Origin: Toxonevra muliebris
Lineage: Eukaryota > Arthropoda > Insecta > Diptera > Pallopteridae
Length of the DNA stretch: 64,000 nucleotides
Assembly (NCBI GenBank): GCA_963691655.1
Contig: CAVNUY010000005.1
Location: 310,001 to 374,000, forward strand
Reading direction: 5' to 3'
The notes beneath the pieces are model-generated. The model made no database searches, was not told the DNA's origin, and saw only the letters and a program-made list of their open reading frames with translations. A program made the translations under genes and the position numbers. Each line of letters opens with the position of its first letter. The first letter of the stretch is position 1. Below are positions 1 through 12,289 of the stretch, one piece after another.

Positions 1-3000
1 TATTGAAACCTAGATTCCTTATTACAAATCATTTTATATTGTTTTTATATTTTAAAGAATATTTAATTTTAATGCAATCTAACTAACCGAATTCAAAACC
101 TATCAAACGCCTGTGTTTGCTACGGCGACTTCTCTGCTTGTATGGTATAGTCGTTCTCCACACGTTTAACACCAACAAATATTTCTGTGAGTAAATTGAT
201 CGAAACATTAACAAACAAACTCCGCTCGTATTTTATTTTCTCCCTCTCTTCTCTTTGTTGTTTAGAGCAGCACAGTCATGCCGCGCAGTAGTATGAGCGA
301 GAGGGGAACTGGACGTTACAGTTATCTTACATCTTACGATACAGTTATTCTTACATTTTACACATTTGAAATTTTGCCCATACCGTGAGCTAAAATGTTT
401 ACACATCAAAAAATGTCCAAATTTGGAAAAATTCAATTTAAATTTCCACAATTCATATGTTGAATAACAAAAAAAATTTTGTGTTCATATTTTTTCGATA
501 AGTTTGTGCAATATACGAACTTTTATTAGTTGGAAATTTTTTTCCTTCAACGGTTAGTTTTTGAATAATTTGGGATTGAAAAACGTTCCATTTTTACAAC
601 TCCAAGACTTTAAAATATCGTAAAAAACATCACATTGAAATAAAAAAATACGTGTCGATTAATTTCTTCTCAAGAATGCAAGAAATTGGTTGAAATTATA
701 ATTTTAGTTGTAAATCTGACATGGAACGACCCATATATTATAATATAAATGAATATACAAGCCTCCGACAGACGGTTATGTACCATATCGAATTTATATT
801 CTTTATTTTTCATTTTGTATCTTAATTTTAAGTATCTGTTTACATGAAGTGTAAACGGGGACTGTTGCATAATCTTCTCTTTTTCTTCAACTATACAACT
901 AGAGTTAACAGCTAAAAGTCATAGTGAATAGGAGATCATAAAAACTTAAATATCGTCAGATTCTCACGAACAATTGAAGAGACGACAACTACACTTAGGT
1001 GCAAATCTCAACCCCGACAAGGAACTACAAATTAATTTCTTCATAAAAGCACACGAAGTGTACCGAAACAAAAAAATATCTCTATAATTCGAATATATAT
1101 AACTATTTAAAAACAATAATTTAAACAAGAAAAAATCAAAAATTAGGAATATATTAAACTAAAGATACTTAATTCTAAAAGTAGAAATACGATACATAAA
1201 TTTAAACTATATAAAAATCCTAATCTAAAGTGGAAAATTCAACTATATAAAAAACTAATCTAAACTGCGAGATTGAACTATATAAAGAACTTTAAACTGA
1301 AATAAAATTAAATTATCTATCTGTACTTATAATTATTAATCAAAAATACTGTGCATGCAAAACTCATAAAATATTAAACACAGAATTTGTTCATAATTTT
1401 ACAATAATAGTAAAACAACATATTGTGAAATCGAATAAATCATTTGGTTTTTTTTTATACTAAACTTGTCGCTTAAACAGTATCTTTTATCAAAATTATG
1501 TACTATTTGAATGGGACAATAAAGAAACATCTATATATGTATCTTATCATCAAGTTGCTGTTCCATTTGAAATAATGTAATATTTTATGTAATTTTTTAT
1601 TCAACTCATTTTAATAAAACATAATATAACAGATACAAAGGAAAAGGTCACAGGGTGCCGTTAGCATGTATTCGAAAACAAAGACAATCCGGATGATAAA
1701 GAATTTGTAGAAGGAGCAGTAGAGTGGAGTCACAAATGGGCATTATGTGTAATTCAGATACTGATGACAGCAATAATTGCGATGATGACTCTAGACCCAA
1801 ACCACTATCATCTAAAAGATCTAGAGCTATGTTTATGAACAAATAAATGTTCTTATCCTTAGCCCTCTAATTCTCAAATTTTTTATTGAATTAAAAAAAA
1901 TTGGGGTTGATAAAGTTTGATGTAAAAACATAAAACTGACCTCAAAACTTCAAAAATTTAATGGGCTCGGTTTTATGAAGCTGGCAAGGTTGAATGCCTA
2001 AAAGTATTTCTTGTTGAACAAACTTTTTATCAATTTGTGTTAAGTAATAAAATATTTTGTATAAAAAATTCAAATTCCCGGCTACACACTGATAGTTTTT
2101 TTATTTGGCTAGTATGACGGGAAGTATTTCATTTATTTTTTTTTTACTTTTATCTCAAATTCAATCAAAATAATTGATTTTCATGTTTTTCACAAATTTT
2201 TGACTTTGACTGTCGCTAACGTCTTTTTAAAAGCTTGTGAGATTCCATAAATGATATGATAAAACGTAGCAACAAAAAACTACTAAGGTGGTAATTACAC
2301 CCCACGGTGCGTTTGAACCAGTTTTAATTGAAAGGTCTGTGCATATGAGATTTTTGTTTTTATTATTGTAGTCTGACACTGTACGAATAGTTTTAGATAA
2401 AAAACAAAAAAATCGCTGGGCCCTTTTTTAAAAAACTCGCTCAAAAACCGTGGGCACCCGAGTTCCACTTTTCTTCGGCCTGTAGCTCAGATCCTAGGTG
2501 AGATTGAATTTATTGATTTTCAGCAATCTAGTCGGCCAATAAATTCTCTACAAAAATGCTTATTAAAATTTTTTCCCTATCTGCCGTACTTCTTTAGATA
2601 TTTTGGAAAAGGTGGAGAAGAAAAAACTGAAACGTTACTATAACAATTTTTTGATCAAAGTATGTTGAAACAATAAATATAAGTAAATTTTGTAACAAAA
2701 TATTTATTATTTATTGGATATTGGTAACATACTATATTTTTAAAAGTGCAATCCATTAAATTCACTCACGGCAATGTTGAGTGTTGAGGGAAAATAGTCA
2801 AGATCGATGAACTTAAAGCAGCCAATACAATATTTTATTATTAGTAATAACTTGATTTTTTACATTGATATTTTCATAAAGATTGTTTAGCTACAATTAT
2901 GCTGAAAAATGAAATAAGAAGTCATCAATGGTGGGTGAATTATTGTTCAAAAACTAGTTAAAAAAAAAACAAAATGCAATGCTAAAGAATAAATATATAA

Positions 3001-3340
3001 GCCCATAAAAAAAATTTGACCTGTGAATGCCAAAAGCTTTGGAGGTTTTATTATATTTGTCAAGTACTTTCATCCTGAATTGGAATATTGCACAATAGAC
3101 ATAAAAATTAGGAAGCTTCGCTAAAAGCTTATTTTCTGGGAAAATTAACATAATTTGAGAGTAAATGCGGCGTAAAGTTTGAATAATTCAAATCTTTTTT
3201 TATACTAATACGAATTTTTATTACCATCGGGTTAGTTTTTTTTTTTTCTTATCAGATTTATGTTTTTTTCACAATCACATTCTTCGTACTTAATTTTTTT
3301 TATTTTAAATTTATTTGTTTGTTCAATATTTAATACTTAC
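1..3340. other. AT-rich DNA with no recognised gene
   Basis: I see no supportable gene here. Crk exon 3 ends on the minus strand at 3341 with a GTAAGT donor, so this stretch is probably Crk intron DNA. I looked on the minus strand for the SH3-coding exons that should follow and found none, so the next exon should lie beyond base 1. A GC-richer patch around 2280-2560 looks like old transposon debris but I cannot assign it. Confidence 0.5.
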
Positions 3341-3930
<590 letters not shown>

Positions 3931-4558
3931 CTGAAATCAAAACAAAACATGGCTTTTAGAGATATTAAAATTTTAATTTGAATAATTTTGTTTGGGTCAA
4001 ATTTTATTACAATTCCATGGAATATTTTATACAAACATTTTTGTTTGAGTTTAAAGTTAACTAGAATGAGCCAGTTATCAATATTTGTCAGAAATATATA
4101 GAAATATGTTCTTTTGGTACAATATTTACTTTTTCTGCCTTAAAAAACCTTGTTTTTCTGGCGTAATGCCGCGCCAGGAGACATAATTGCTATCGGAGTG
4201 ATGCTCTTTGAGGAAGGATTTTGCTTAAACATTTCTTTTAATACACTTCTTGGTCAAAATTCCATTTTTATTTGGATATAGTAGTATCAATACCGTCCGG
4301 TACAATTGTTGTGTTATGATTATTACTGAATTCATAAGTGAAAATTACAATAAGTATTGAGCTTAGATAATAGATAATATCAATAGATTAAATAAGATAA
4401 TTATAGTATGTTTAGGTTGTAATAACTAAGCATTAACTAATTAACTAGCATTTCCTTAGGATAAATGTATCCATATTATAAACCTTCCGTTTATATATAG
4501 TTTTTGTTTTAAGCATGTTTATACTCTAGTTATTGTTGTTGTAGCAGCTAAAATAGTG
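3931..4558. other. Non-coding flank upstream of Crk, nothing recognised
   Basis: AT-rich DNA without a convincing reading frame. If the acceptor at 3931 is real, this is the 5' intron of Crk. Confidence 0.4.
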
Positions 4559-4561
4559 TTA

Positions 4562-5430
4562 GGTCCTTATTATGAACTGCTTTCGATCTTCGACTGTAGT
4601 CGAATGCCCCTATCGAACGAATTTAAGTTTGGTGTTATGACATGCTTTCCACAGAGAATAGCGTTATTTTGAATTTCGCCCATTTTGGCTTGTTCACGAT
4701 AGTATATTTCTATCAGCTGATCGTCATTTTGAAAAATATATCCGATTTGTTTAAAAATTAAGTAGAAAAAATAAGGACAAAATAGAAATAATGGTTCAAC
4801 GATTCATCGAAAGAGGATGAGGCGTTTGTAGACTTGATGACTACTATAGATGAACTGCTCATTGTAATGCACATAAGCAAGATCAATTCCAAACATATTA
4901 AAATTGGCAAAAGTTCTGCGATTTTGTGCTCAGAGACTTGCTCTTTGGACTTGCTTGGTTTTAGATGTCCTGGAAAATTGTATTTGCCAAAGATGAATAA
5001 AATTCAATTATACAAGCAAAAGTATATTTTGCTAATTAAAGGGGAATGCCGGGAATTATTGGTTGGCCCAAAACCATTTAGTTCTTTCTTCGTCGCACAG
5101 AACTTTTGAGGAAATACTCTTTACAATCATAGGATTTGCTTTCCAACAATGATACAAGTTTCTATAACTGCAATGTGTTGCTCACCACTTTAAACCTGCA
5201 AAAAATTTGCAAAAACTGTTTAAAATTAGTTTTTAGTCATCAAAAAGCAAAAAGAAATAGTAAAATACTTAAATTTTTAACAATTATTACTCAGCATGCA
5301 CCGTATCGAAAGCAAAATTGCTTTCGACAGAAAATTCCATGCACAACGAAAATTACGACAGGGTTGCATTGCTCATAATACGAATTTTACATTCGATCTT
5401 CGATAACGTCGAAAGCAGCTCATAAGGGCC
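4562..5430. mobile_element. Non-autonomous PIF/Harbinger-type element (MITE), 869 bp
   Basis: The left end reads GGTCCTTATTATGAACTGCT and the right end, reverse complemented, reads GGCCCTTATGAGCTGCTTTC. These are imperfect terminal inverted repeats that both continue into TTTCGA-rich sequence. The direct flanks are TTA at 4559-4561 and TTA at 5431-5433. A 3-bp TTA/TAA duplication with GG-starting ends is characteristic of PIF/Harbinger elements. The interior has a 91-codon frame at 4834-5109 that I do not recognise and no transposase, so it would depend on a transposase made elsewhere. Short palindromic TATCGA/TTCGAA motifs recur near both ends. Confidence 0.7.
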
Positions 5431-5504
5431 TTAGTTATTTATTGTCAATATGTTTATTTATATATGTCAGCTGTTGTCTTTATTGTCAAGGCTCAGGAAG
5501 CAGA

Positions 5505-5712
5505 CTGCGTCAACGGGATGCGTCCACAGAGAGTGGGGTCAGGTCTGTTATGTGTTTTGGGCAGGAGAAAAAGTGTGCTGTATCATGTGGACCACTGCCA
5601 CAGTCTGGACAGGTATTCGTGATATCCTCACTGGTCCTGGACATGTGGCAGACGGGTCTACGCTCCCGGAACAACTCGAGATACATCTCGACCAAGGACT
5701 TATTACTCAATA
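5505..5712 (-). mobile_element. Jockey-like LINE remnant (C-terminal zinc-binding segment of ORF2)
   Basis: On the minus strand this segment encodes TCPDCGSGPHDTAHFFSCP followed by a conserved TDLTPLS-type stretch. That Cys/His cluster is typical of the extreme C-terminus of jockey-type LINE ORF2 proteins in flies. Upstream reverse transcriptase sequence is absent, so only this end survives. Confidence 0.65.
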
Positions 5713-6655
5713 TGTTTTTTAAACTCTATTCGGGAAGAGTGGTTTACTTTTTTACCCCTAAATGATACATAATTATTATTGTATTCGCAGATTATTTAGT
5801 ATTCGTTATTTTAAGATGCATTATTCCTTTACTTTCAATAATTGGGTAACTGTTTGTAACAAAAGATCCCAAAAAAATACCTGCTATTGTTGTTGGTCTG
5901 ATTTGAATGTAGTGGTTAAAACAAATGGATGCGTCTCTCTTCCTTCAAATCTATGGTAACTTAAGAACACATAGGCCGTCAGGCTATCAGTCATTAAAGG
6001 GGACTAACATATACCTGCACTGCACGGGAGTTGTGAATACGGTTGGGGTTCTTCAAGGCAGTGTGAGTGCGTGCCGTAATTGAGTTATATGATAGTAGTG
6101 TGGGCTATCACAGTTGCACGTCAGATGTCCAATGTGACCTGTTATTCTTCTGGTAACATTGAACAGTGGTATCAGGGCACATCGTATATCTGGCGGGCAA
6201 CTGGCTACAATATCCCAGTCGGAGGGAGCGCACCCTCTTAAATAAACCTCCTCAGCAAGTGCTGGCGTCACCTATCCACGCTGAGTCGCATTATGTACTT
6301 CCGAGGCCAGTACTTTGGTTGGCGTGATGCAGTTCGGCAAGGTAGGGTCTAGCAAGGAGTCGGGAAGACTCTCACATGTGTTCTCCAAAGAAATGCGGCT
6401 TCGAACTGCTTCCATGGGGTTGCATGTGAGATTATTCCCTAATCTTGTCGAGGAAAAGTCTGACAGTAGACTAAAAATGCTAAGGGTGGCTCCCCAAAAA
6501 CAAAACTGAAATGGAGTTGACGAAGGATGCCACTGGGTCAGGGATGTCAGACCACCGGCGGGCACGGTGATTTGATGGGTGACCTGGAAAATGGTCAGGT
6601 CAGGTGGAGCAGGTCCCAGTAGTTGTACTACTACTGCCAAACTACTATGAACTGG
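5713..6655. other. Unassigned region with two minus-strand open frames
   Basis: From about 6040 the base composition is less AT-rich than the surroundings, as in the LINE coding segments nearby. Two minus-strand frames in the same phase (6640-6272 and 6271-6053, separated by one stop) are open, but I do not recognise the products. It may be the 5' part of the LOA-like element that follows or another degraded element. Confidence 0.3.
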
Positions 6656-7003
6656 TCCCAGAGTCCTTGCAGACTCGGACCAGGAAATTGTCGCTAGCGC
6701 TAATAACGCTGAAGAGGTGCTTCTGTGCCGGATAAATCCGAGGATGCCACTTCCGCTCGAAGGAAAGGACCTCGGAATAAGTCCACTAAGGAGGGGCTGA
6801 AAGCGAAAGCCAGATATAAGGCTGCGGTCAAGATCTGCGTCCCTACCTAAAGAGGTGTTGATACCTCAAGTAGTGAAGCCAGAGGACAGTCTACGACTAC
6901 TGCAACGACAAAACCCTGATATGCTAACCGGAGATTGGAGGGTGTTACATGTCGCTAAGCCTAACAAGGAGGGTTTGGGACAGAACTACATCCTCCAGAT
7001 CAA
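6656..7003 (+). mobile_element. LOA-like LINE, ORF1 fragment (left part)
   Basis: The sequence encodes a segment ending LTGDWRVLHVAKPNKEG and then YILQIN. It matches the pattern of the ORF1 domain (DUF4780-like) in the more complete element at 18.9-20.2 kb, which has LRVGDWRVLNR in the equivalent place. The frame is cut after QIN at about 7003 by a nested LINE and resumes at 7501 with KDAEDLLYARFGKMSW. Upstream, 6656-6854 has frameshifts. Confidence 0.6.
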
Positions 7004-7500
7004 CACCTATGGGCAGGAGCTTCACGAAAGCAACTAGAGTTCCTGGACCGTATTCAACATCGTGCGATAAAGCTAATAGGAGACAGTAGGGTTTCCAGCT
7101 CTATTGACTCCTTGGAACACCATAGAAACGAGGCTTGTGTGACTCTGTTCTACCGGTATTTTCATGGTAAATGTTCCGCTGAGATACAGAATTTGATTCC
7201 ACCAGTTCATGTGTTCACCAGAACTACTCGAACTGCAAGCGGTAGTTACGCATTCCACGTGGATATGGTACCCCAACGCACCACACATTACAGAGATAGT
7301 TCTTTTCTCTGCTATACAGCCCGTATATGGAACAAGCTCCCTGCAACCGTTTTTCCTGACTTTTACGACATTTCCAAATTTAAAACAAACGTTCACAACT
7401 TTTTCTCCTTCTTTCCTCCAACCACTAATCAATCAAAGCAATGCTTTGCATTCATAGGGGTACCCCCTGAGTGTTGATTGCTTAAATAAAAAAAAAAAAA
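7004..7500 (+). mobile_element. 5'-truncated LINE (RT C-terminal tail) nested in LOA-like ORF1
   Basis: An open frame reads HLWAGASRKQLEFLDRIQHR onward, through a cysteine/aromatic-rich tail ending GVPPEC and a stop near 7477. It is followed by an A-rich tail at about 7485-7500. This is the typical post-RT 'thumb/tail' of jockey/CR1-type ORF2 proteins. The 5' break falls inside the coding region and the 3' end is an A-tail, as expected of target-primed reverse transcription. The left junction is placed where ORF1 of the host element stops matching; any target duplication is at most 2-3 bp. Confidence 0.7.
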
Positions 7501-7740
7501 AGGATGCCGAGGATCTATTATACGCACGGTTTGGGAAGATGTCGTGGGACGTTGAAAGTGTGTACCTTCGGGTCAAAAAACGACACCCGAACGACAGGAA
7601 CAAGAACACGCTTGCTACGGGGGAGGTTGAGGACGACCATGGTATTGAGGAAATTTTCAGCTAGTCTCTCAAGTTACGCGATAGTGAGGAAACGAGTGAG
7701 ATGGACGTTGAATCCAACCTCGGGGTGGTACTGAACGCGC
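7501..7740 (+). mobile_element. LOA-like LINE, ORF1 fragment (right part)
   Basis: The sequence continues the ORF1 interrupted at 7003 with DAEDLLYARFGKMSW, then VYLRVKKRHP and an acidic tail. One in-frame stop lies near 7660. The acidic, low-complexity C-terminus resembles the end of LOA-like ORF1. At 7741 it abuts an oppositely oriented LOA 3' end. Confidence 0.6.
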
Positions 7741-8312
7741 ATTGTATTGTATTGTATTATAGAGGTTTCTGTCGTTGTACCGCGACCTATAAGATCTATT
7801 GTACGTCCCTCTTTTTTATCTAGTCTAATCTGCCTAGAGTACCTCATCCAGTCCAGTCTCCCTCAAGAATTTGAGTATTGCGCCCGGAGCTATGGATGCT
7901 AGTTCTGTACTGGGCACTTGGTGCATGCCCAGACATTTCCTTCTTTTGTGGATCAGTGCTCCACATTGAGCTAAAATATGTACTGATGATTCGTCTTCCT
8001 CATTACAAAACCTACAAATTGAGCTTTGCTCAACCCCTATCTTGCAAAGGTGTTCTCTGAGCCCGCAATGCCCAGTCAGAATACCAGCTAATATGCGCAA
8101 ACTGTTTTTGTTGAGACCAATGCAGAATGCGTATCTACTCTTATTATAATTACCTAAAAGCGCCTTTGAACTTTCCCCAATTTAGCTTTTGCTGTTTTTA
8201 GTTGAGTTCTCCTTGCCCACGCTAATGCTCCATATGTAATGATTGGCCTTACCATCATTGTGTACATCCAGCGCAGTACACTTGGTTTACATCCCCAACG
8301 CGCATGCTGAAG
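7741..8312 (-). mobile_element. LOA-like LINE 3' fragment, inverted relative to the host element
   Basis: On the minus strand 8312-8101 encodes YTMMVRPIITYGALAWARR, the post-RT region of LOA/R1-type ORF2. Then 8100-7834 encodes ILTGHCGLREHLCKIGV and a C-x2-C...H...C cluster (ICRFCNEEDESSVHILAQC). The 3' end at 7741 is an ATACA/ATTGTATTGT-type simple repeat tail. A shorter copy of the same 3' end occurs at 42606-42896. One stop and one frame change separate the two coding parts. Confidence 0.75.
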
Positions 8313-9310
8313 GTCCTCCAAATAAACCTGCTCGCAGTAAGATCGCCTCAGCTGAGCTTTTCCTCAATTTAGACGAGGGCGGCTAAGACGTGGCTTTAGT
8401 CCAGGAACCACAGATAGCTTCGGGTAACGTTACGAACAAGGTAAGAGCAGTTATAATGGTAAGAAAAAGTTTCAACTCGTATTTTCTAACCTCTCTCTCC
8501 ACAGATGATCTGACGATGGTGGCATCAGAGGACAGCAAGGATGAGCCGTTACTCCTTGCGTCCTGCTATATGCTATACAAACAAGACGCACCAACGCAGG
8601 AGCTTCAAAGGCTGGTAGAAGAAGCCGGCGATAGGAAGCAGCCACTGGTCATCAGTTCTAAAGCCAACGCCCACCACACGGTTTGGGGAAGCTCCGATAC
8701 CAATGAAAGAGGTGAGTCACTCTTAACATATATATTACAAAGTAATCTCGATATCGCTAATCTATGGTCAAAGAATGGATGGTGCATGAAACACCGTCGT
8801 TTTCGGATCACAGGTATTTAAGCTTCAAAGTTAATTACTATCCTACTCAAATTAGCAAAGTTCTAAGAAATCCAAGATGTACGAACTGGGACCTTTACGG
8901 AAGAATTTTGAATAGGGAATTAAACGGGCTGAAAACAATTACTTCACATGTGGAACTCGAGGTACAACTCGGAACACTTACCAAAGCTCTCAACAAGGCT
9001 TTTCACATCTCTTGTCCTCCTGTGCGCACCAAGCGCAAATCCAAACCACCTTGGTAAAACAAGGAGTTGGGTTCCCAAAGGTGCTATCTTCGCGAAATCT
9101 TCAAGCTGGCAAAGTCAGCAGACAGTGAGGAATGCTGGAGGGAATAGAAGCAATATAAGAAAGTGCGTATCGCCAAAAGAGACTCTTGGAAGGAATTTTG
9201 TGGGGGCATGAAAAAACGGTGGAAGTGGCGAGGCTAACGAAACTGCAATCAAATCACCCAACCTTGTCAAGAAAGAAAACGGCGAATGGACGAAAACTTG
9301 TAACCAATCG
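8313..9310 (+). mobile_element. LOA-like LINE ORF2 fragment (AP endonuclease domain)
   Basis: The frame begins LQINLLASKIASAEL and continues DVALVQEP (catalytic Glu region), then PLVISSKANAHHTVWGSSDT, where active relatives have D/N at the catalytic site. After a deletion it resumes with ETPSFSDHRYLSF, the SDH motif of the endonuclease. A linker before the RT continues with frameshifts to about 9310. Together with ORF1 at 6656-7740 this was one element later interrupted by the two insertions. Confidence 0.7.
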
Positions 9311-10104
9311 CTGAAGATTTAACTAATGTACACTAGATGCCTTATTTGCTCCATACATTTTGCTAAAGTATTTCAGATCTTCATTGTGACAGCAGAATAT
9401 GAAAAAAGGGTGCCAAAAACCAATTAAAATAAAGGAAAAATTTTAAATTTGTGAAAACTGGATGCGCTACTCCGAAAACCATGATTTTAAAGGATGTTTT
9501 ACAATAGGTTTGGGATTTTGTATGGAAAAAGCATTCAACTTGCATATAAAAGATTTCGATACCAATGTAAAAAATGCCGCTTAAGCGAATGTCGTACCCA
9601 GTTTTTTGATATAACTGAACCCAAAGCCACCCCCCTACCGCCTAAAGTGACCATATATCACTTTTTTTTACGATTTTTTAAATTCATCCGTTAGGATTTT
9701 CCAGATAGCTGTAATTTTTTTAAAATTAAAGTACGAAGGATTGTAGTTAATTCAATTTAGATTATTTAAAATACAATTTTTCAAATCGAGTTATATTTGA
9801 ACTAGAAAATTTTAGTGAACCCATGTCAAGTACAACCAAGCTCACCTTTGATAAATGTCGTAAAAAAATTGCACGAAGTTCACAAGAAGTTTCACTTCTG
9901 CCTTGTGTTCGTTAATACACAATTTAGTTTTTTAATACCAAACTTTTTTCAGAACTCAAACAAGAGGTTTTTTATTCTTTGGCATGTTTCCATTCATTAT
10001 ATGACAGAGGTACTCTATCCGATCTACATGATCATTCCCGCCAGTACTTTCTAAGATCATCGAAAAAATTTTGAATCTGCAAACAAATAAGAATCAATAA
10101 CACA
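9311..10104. other. AT-rich spacer; contains a 57-bp repeated hairpin
   Basis: No gene is supported. The only structured part is 9877-9933, which recurs exactly at 53989-54045 (annotated separately). Confidence 0.4.
9877..9933. repeat. 57-bp sequence with hairpin, repeated at 53989-54045
   Basis: The two copies agree without a mismatch by eye over about 57 bp and then diverge. The sequence contains a stem CACAAG-AAGT with the opposite arm ACTT-CTGC-CTTGTG. It is probably a fragment of an interspersed repeat family rather than a gene. Confidence 0.65.
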
Positions 10105-10848
10105 GTGCCACAGAAAATGAAAAAAAAAAAAATTGCAAGAGCTCGAATATACATAATTTCGACATAATTCGGGGACGCTGAACACGATGGCGTTTTCTGT
10201 TTTTTCCCTATACGTCACAATTTTTTGAAAAATCGATTTGACTTTGCCAATATTAAAGTATATGGAGATTTAAAAATTGGTAGTTAAAAGTTCAATGATT
10301 CCCATAATACATTTTTAATATTAAGAACATGTCCAAGCTGTATGTTAGTTAGTAAAAATGGCACTTTTTAGGAAATAAATGATAATAGTTGAGCTAGAAC
10401 CTTCAAATTCGTTATGGTAATTAGTACCAGCTAAATATATATACGCACATACTTTCATCATCATATCTCCAACGGTTTTCAAGTTATTGCACTTTGATTT
10501 TTAAATATATACAAAAAAAAATACTTCTATATACATTAGAGCAGTTCAAAATCGTATGGAAAAATTCAAAAAATCCAAATTAAAAAACAATGCGAGATAT
10601 GACAAAAGCAATACCAATCATTTCGTCAATCTTTTGTACGTCAATTTTAATACGGTATGAATCGTCACGTGAAAGGAGTTTTGATGCTCACCAAAATTAT
10701 CTTTTTCTCGTGATTGCAAATCGCTTCGTCAAAAACAAAAAAACCAATCCGCCCAATGTTTCGCAATATACCAAAAATGCCCTTAGTTGATGGCTACGAT
10801 CGTTATTCATATCTTTTTTTCAATATTGATTTAACTGTTTAAGGAAGT

Positions 10849-11052
10849 TTATGTCATTTTGTGCCACAGAGAGAACCAAGATTTGATGTAACCACGTCTA
10901 ATCGTAAAATTAAGCAAGTCTAGACTGTTTTTTTGGTTTTTCCATCGATAGTGTACAAGCCATCTTCCACTGTTGTTGTCCCGAACATATGTAACGTGTT
11001 TGACTTGTTCCCGATGGCCTAAAAAATTTAATACCTCGGCAAGGAACTCCAC
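10849..11052 (-). CDS. Unrecognised 67-codon open frame
   Basis: The frame has an amino-acid composition that looks coding (VTYVRDNNSGRWLVHYRWK) but I do not recognise a family. It lies inside the composite inverted-repeat element, opposite to the mariner transposase. It may be part of another transposon protein or chance. Confidence 0.25.
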   Translation of the reverse strand: MEFLAEVLNFLGHREQVKHVTYVRDNNSGRWLVHYRWKNQKNSLDLLNFTIRRGYIKSWFSLWHKMT

Positions 11053-11299
11053 CCAAAAATATTGTTATTAAGCTTAATAATTCTGCTTAGTAAATGGCAA
11101 TGACCCTCTCTTTCGAGCGATATTTACATTTTAAATTTTGTTATTAAAAATAGAATCATTAAAATTTTGTATTTTTTTCTTATTATAAATTTATTATTCT
11201 TATTCTTATTATTTATTTAAAAAGCAAATTCATTCATCATTGGCTTTGCTTTTAATTTCATTTGAATTTTTGTTATTACATTTTGAAATTTCCATAAAA

Positions 11300-12289
11300 A
11301 TGGACAAGGAAAATATTCGTCGTGAAATTATGAAATTTCATTTGGCAAATTATAGTAGCCGTCAAATTGCAAAGGCTTTAAATTTGTCAAGTCGTACGGT
11401 AGACCGAGCTATTATTCGATATAATGAAACTGGGGGTTTTGGAGATAGAGACCTGGGAAAATTTTCAACAGTTGCCACTACTGGTTTAACAGAAAAAATT
11501 CGTAAACGAATCGAGCGAAATCCAAGGCGCTCAATGAGAAAAATCGCTAAGGAAGTGGGAGTAAACCGTGAAACAGTGCGAATCATTGCAAAATCAAAGC
11601 TTAATCTTAAGCCGTACAAGCTCCGAAAAGCTCAAGATCTGACACAAAAAAAGAAAGATTTGCGACTGCAAAGATGCAAGGCGTTGCTACGCTCCTCCGT
11701 GTTAAAAAATGTTGAAAATATCTTTTTTTCAGATGAAAAAATTTTCACGGTTGAACAACATTTCAATGCGCAAAATGACCGAATGTGGCTAACATCATCA
11801 TCGCAATAAAATAGGATTGTTGGCCGAGTTCAAAAGCCAGCTTCCGTTATGGTATGGGCTGGAGTTTCCGCTAATGCCAGAACCCCTCTAATATTCGTTG
11901 AAGAGGGTGTTAAAATTCACCAGGTTGTTTATCGGAGCATTTTAAATGAACATGTTCTTCCCTGGGCCCAAGATACATTTGGAAATGAAAACTGGACTTT
12001 CCAGCAAGATTCTGCACCTTCCCACATGGCAAAATTAACGCAAACATGGATAAAAGACAATTTTTCTGGATTCATAACATCCCAAGAAGAACGACCACCA
12101 TACTCCCCAGACTTGAATGCAATGGGCTACTCTATTTGTGCATCTCAACACCACAGTCTGGAGTCGCTGACAAATTCATTAGAGAAAGCCTGGACTGAAA
12201 TTGATCAGGAAGTCCTGCGGCGAACAGTCCTACGATTTCCGGATCGATTGAAGGCATGCGTGCAGGCTAAAGGAGGTTATATTGAATGA
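11300..12289 (+). pseudogene. Mariner/Tc1-superfamily transposase, inactivated
   Basis: A cut-and-paste transposase of the IS630/Tc1/mariner superfamily. The N-terminal helix-turn-helix is visible (SSRQIAKALNLSSRTVDRAI at about residues 18-37), with a second HTH around RSMRKIAKEVGVNRETV. The first catalytic Asp lies in FFSDEKIFTVE and the second in WTFQQDSAPSHMA. At the third position the family motif SPDLNPMDYSIW is changed to SPDLNAMGYSIC, with several residues missing after it. A TAA stop at 11807-11809 splits the frame, which otherwise continues in phase to 12289. It is therefore dead. A possible 3' end, GTCACCCTGTATA, occurs near 12404; I found no matching left end. Confidence 0.85.

Noticed and set aside
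1736..1846. Short acidic plus-strand frame (CNSDTDDSNNCDDDSRPKP) that looks like a protein C-terminus
   Set aside because: Only 36 codons; upstream frames are closed and no family is recognised.
1..3340. Expected Crk SH3 exons
   Set aside because: I looked on the minus strand for the tryptophan pair and surrounding SH3 residues and found nothing, so no exon is annotated here.
6053..6640. Two in-phase minus-strand open frames
   Set aside because: No recognisable domain. The region is compositionally like the retroelement on the plus strand, so the frames may be antisense shadows.
9494..9694. CKKCRLSEC motif reminiscent of the end of a nuclear-receptor DNA-binding domain
   Set aside because: Only about 16 residues fit the pattern. 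The first zinc finger, P-box and a splice acceptor are missing, and the surrounding frame is low complexity. Chance is more likely.
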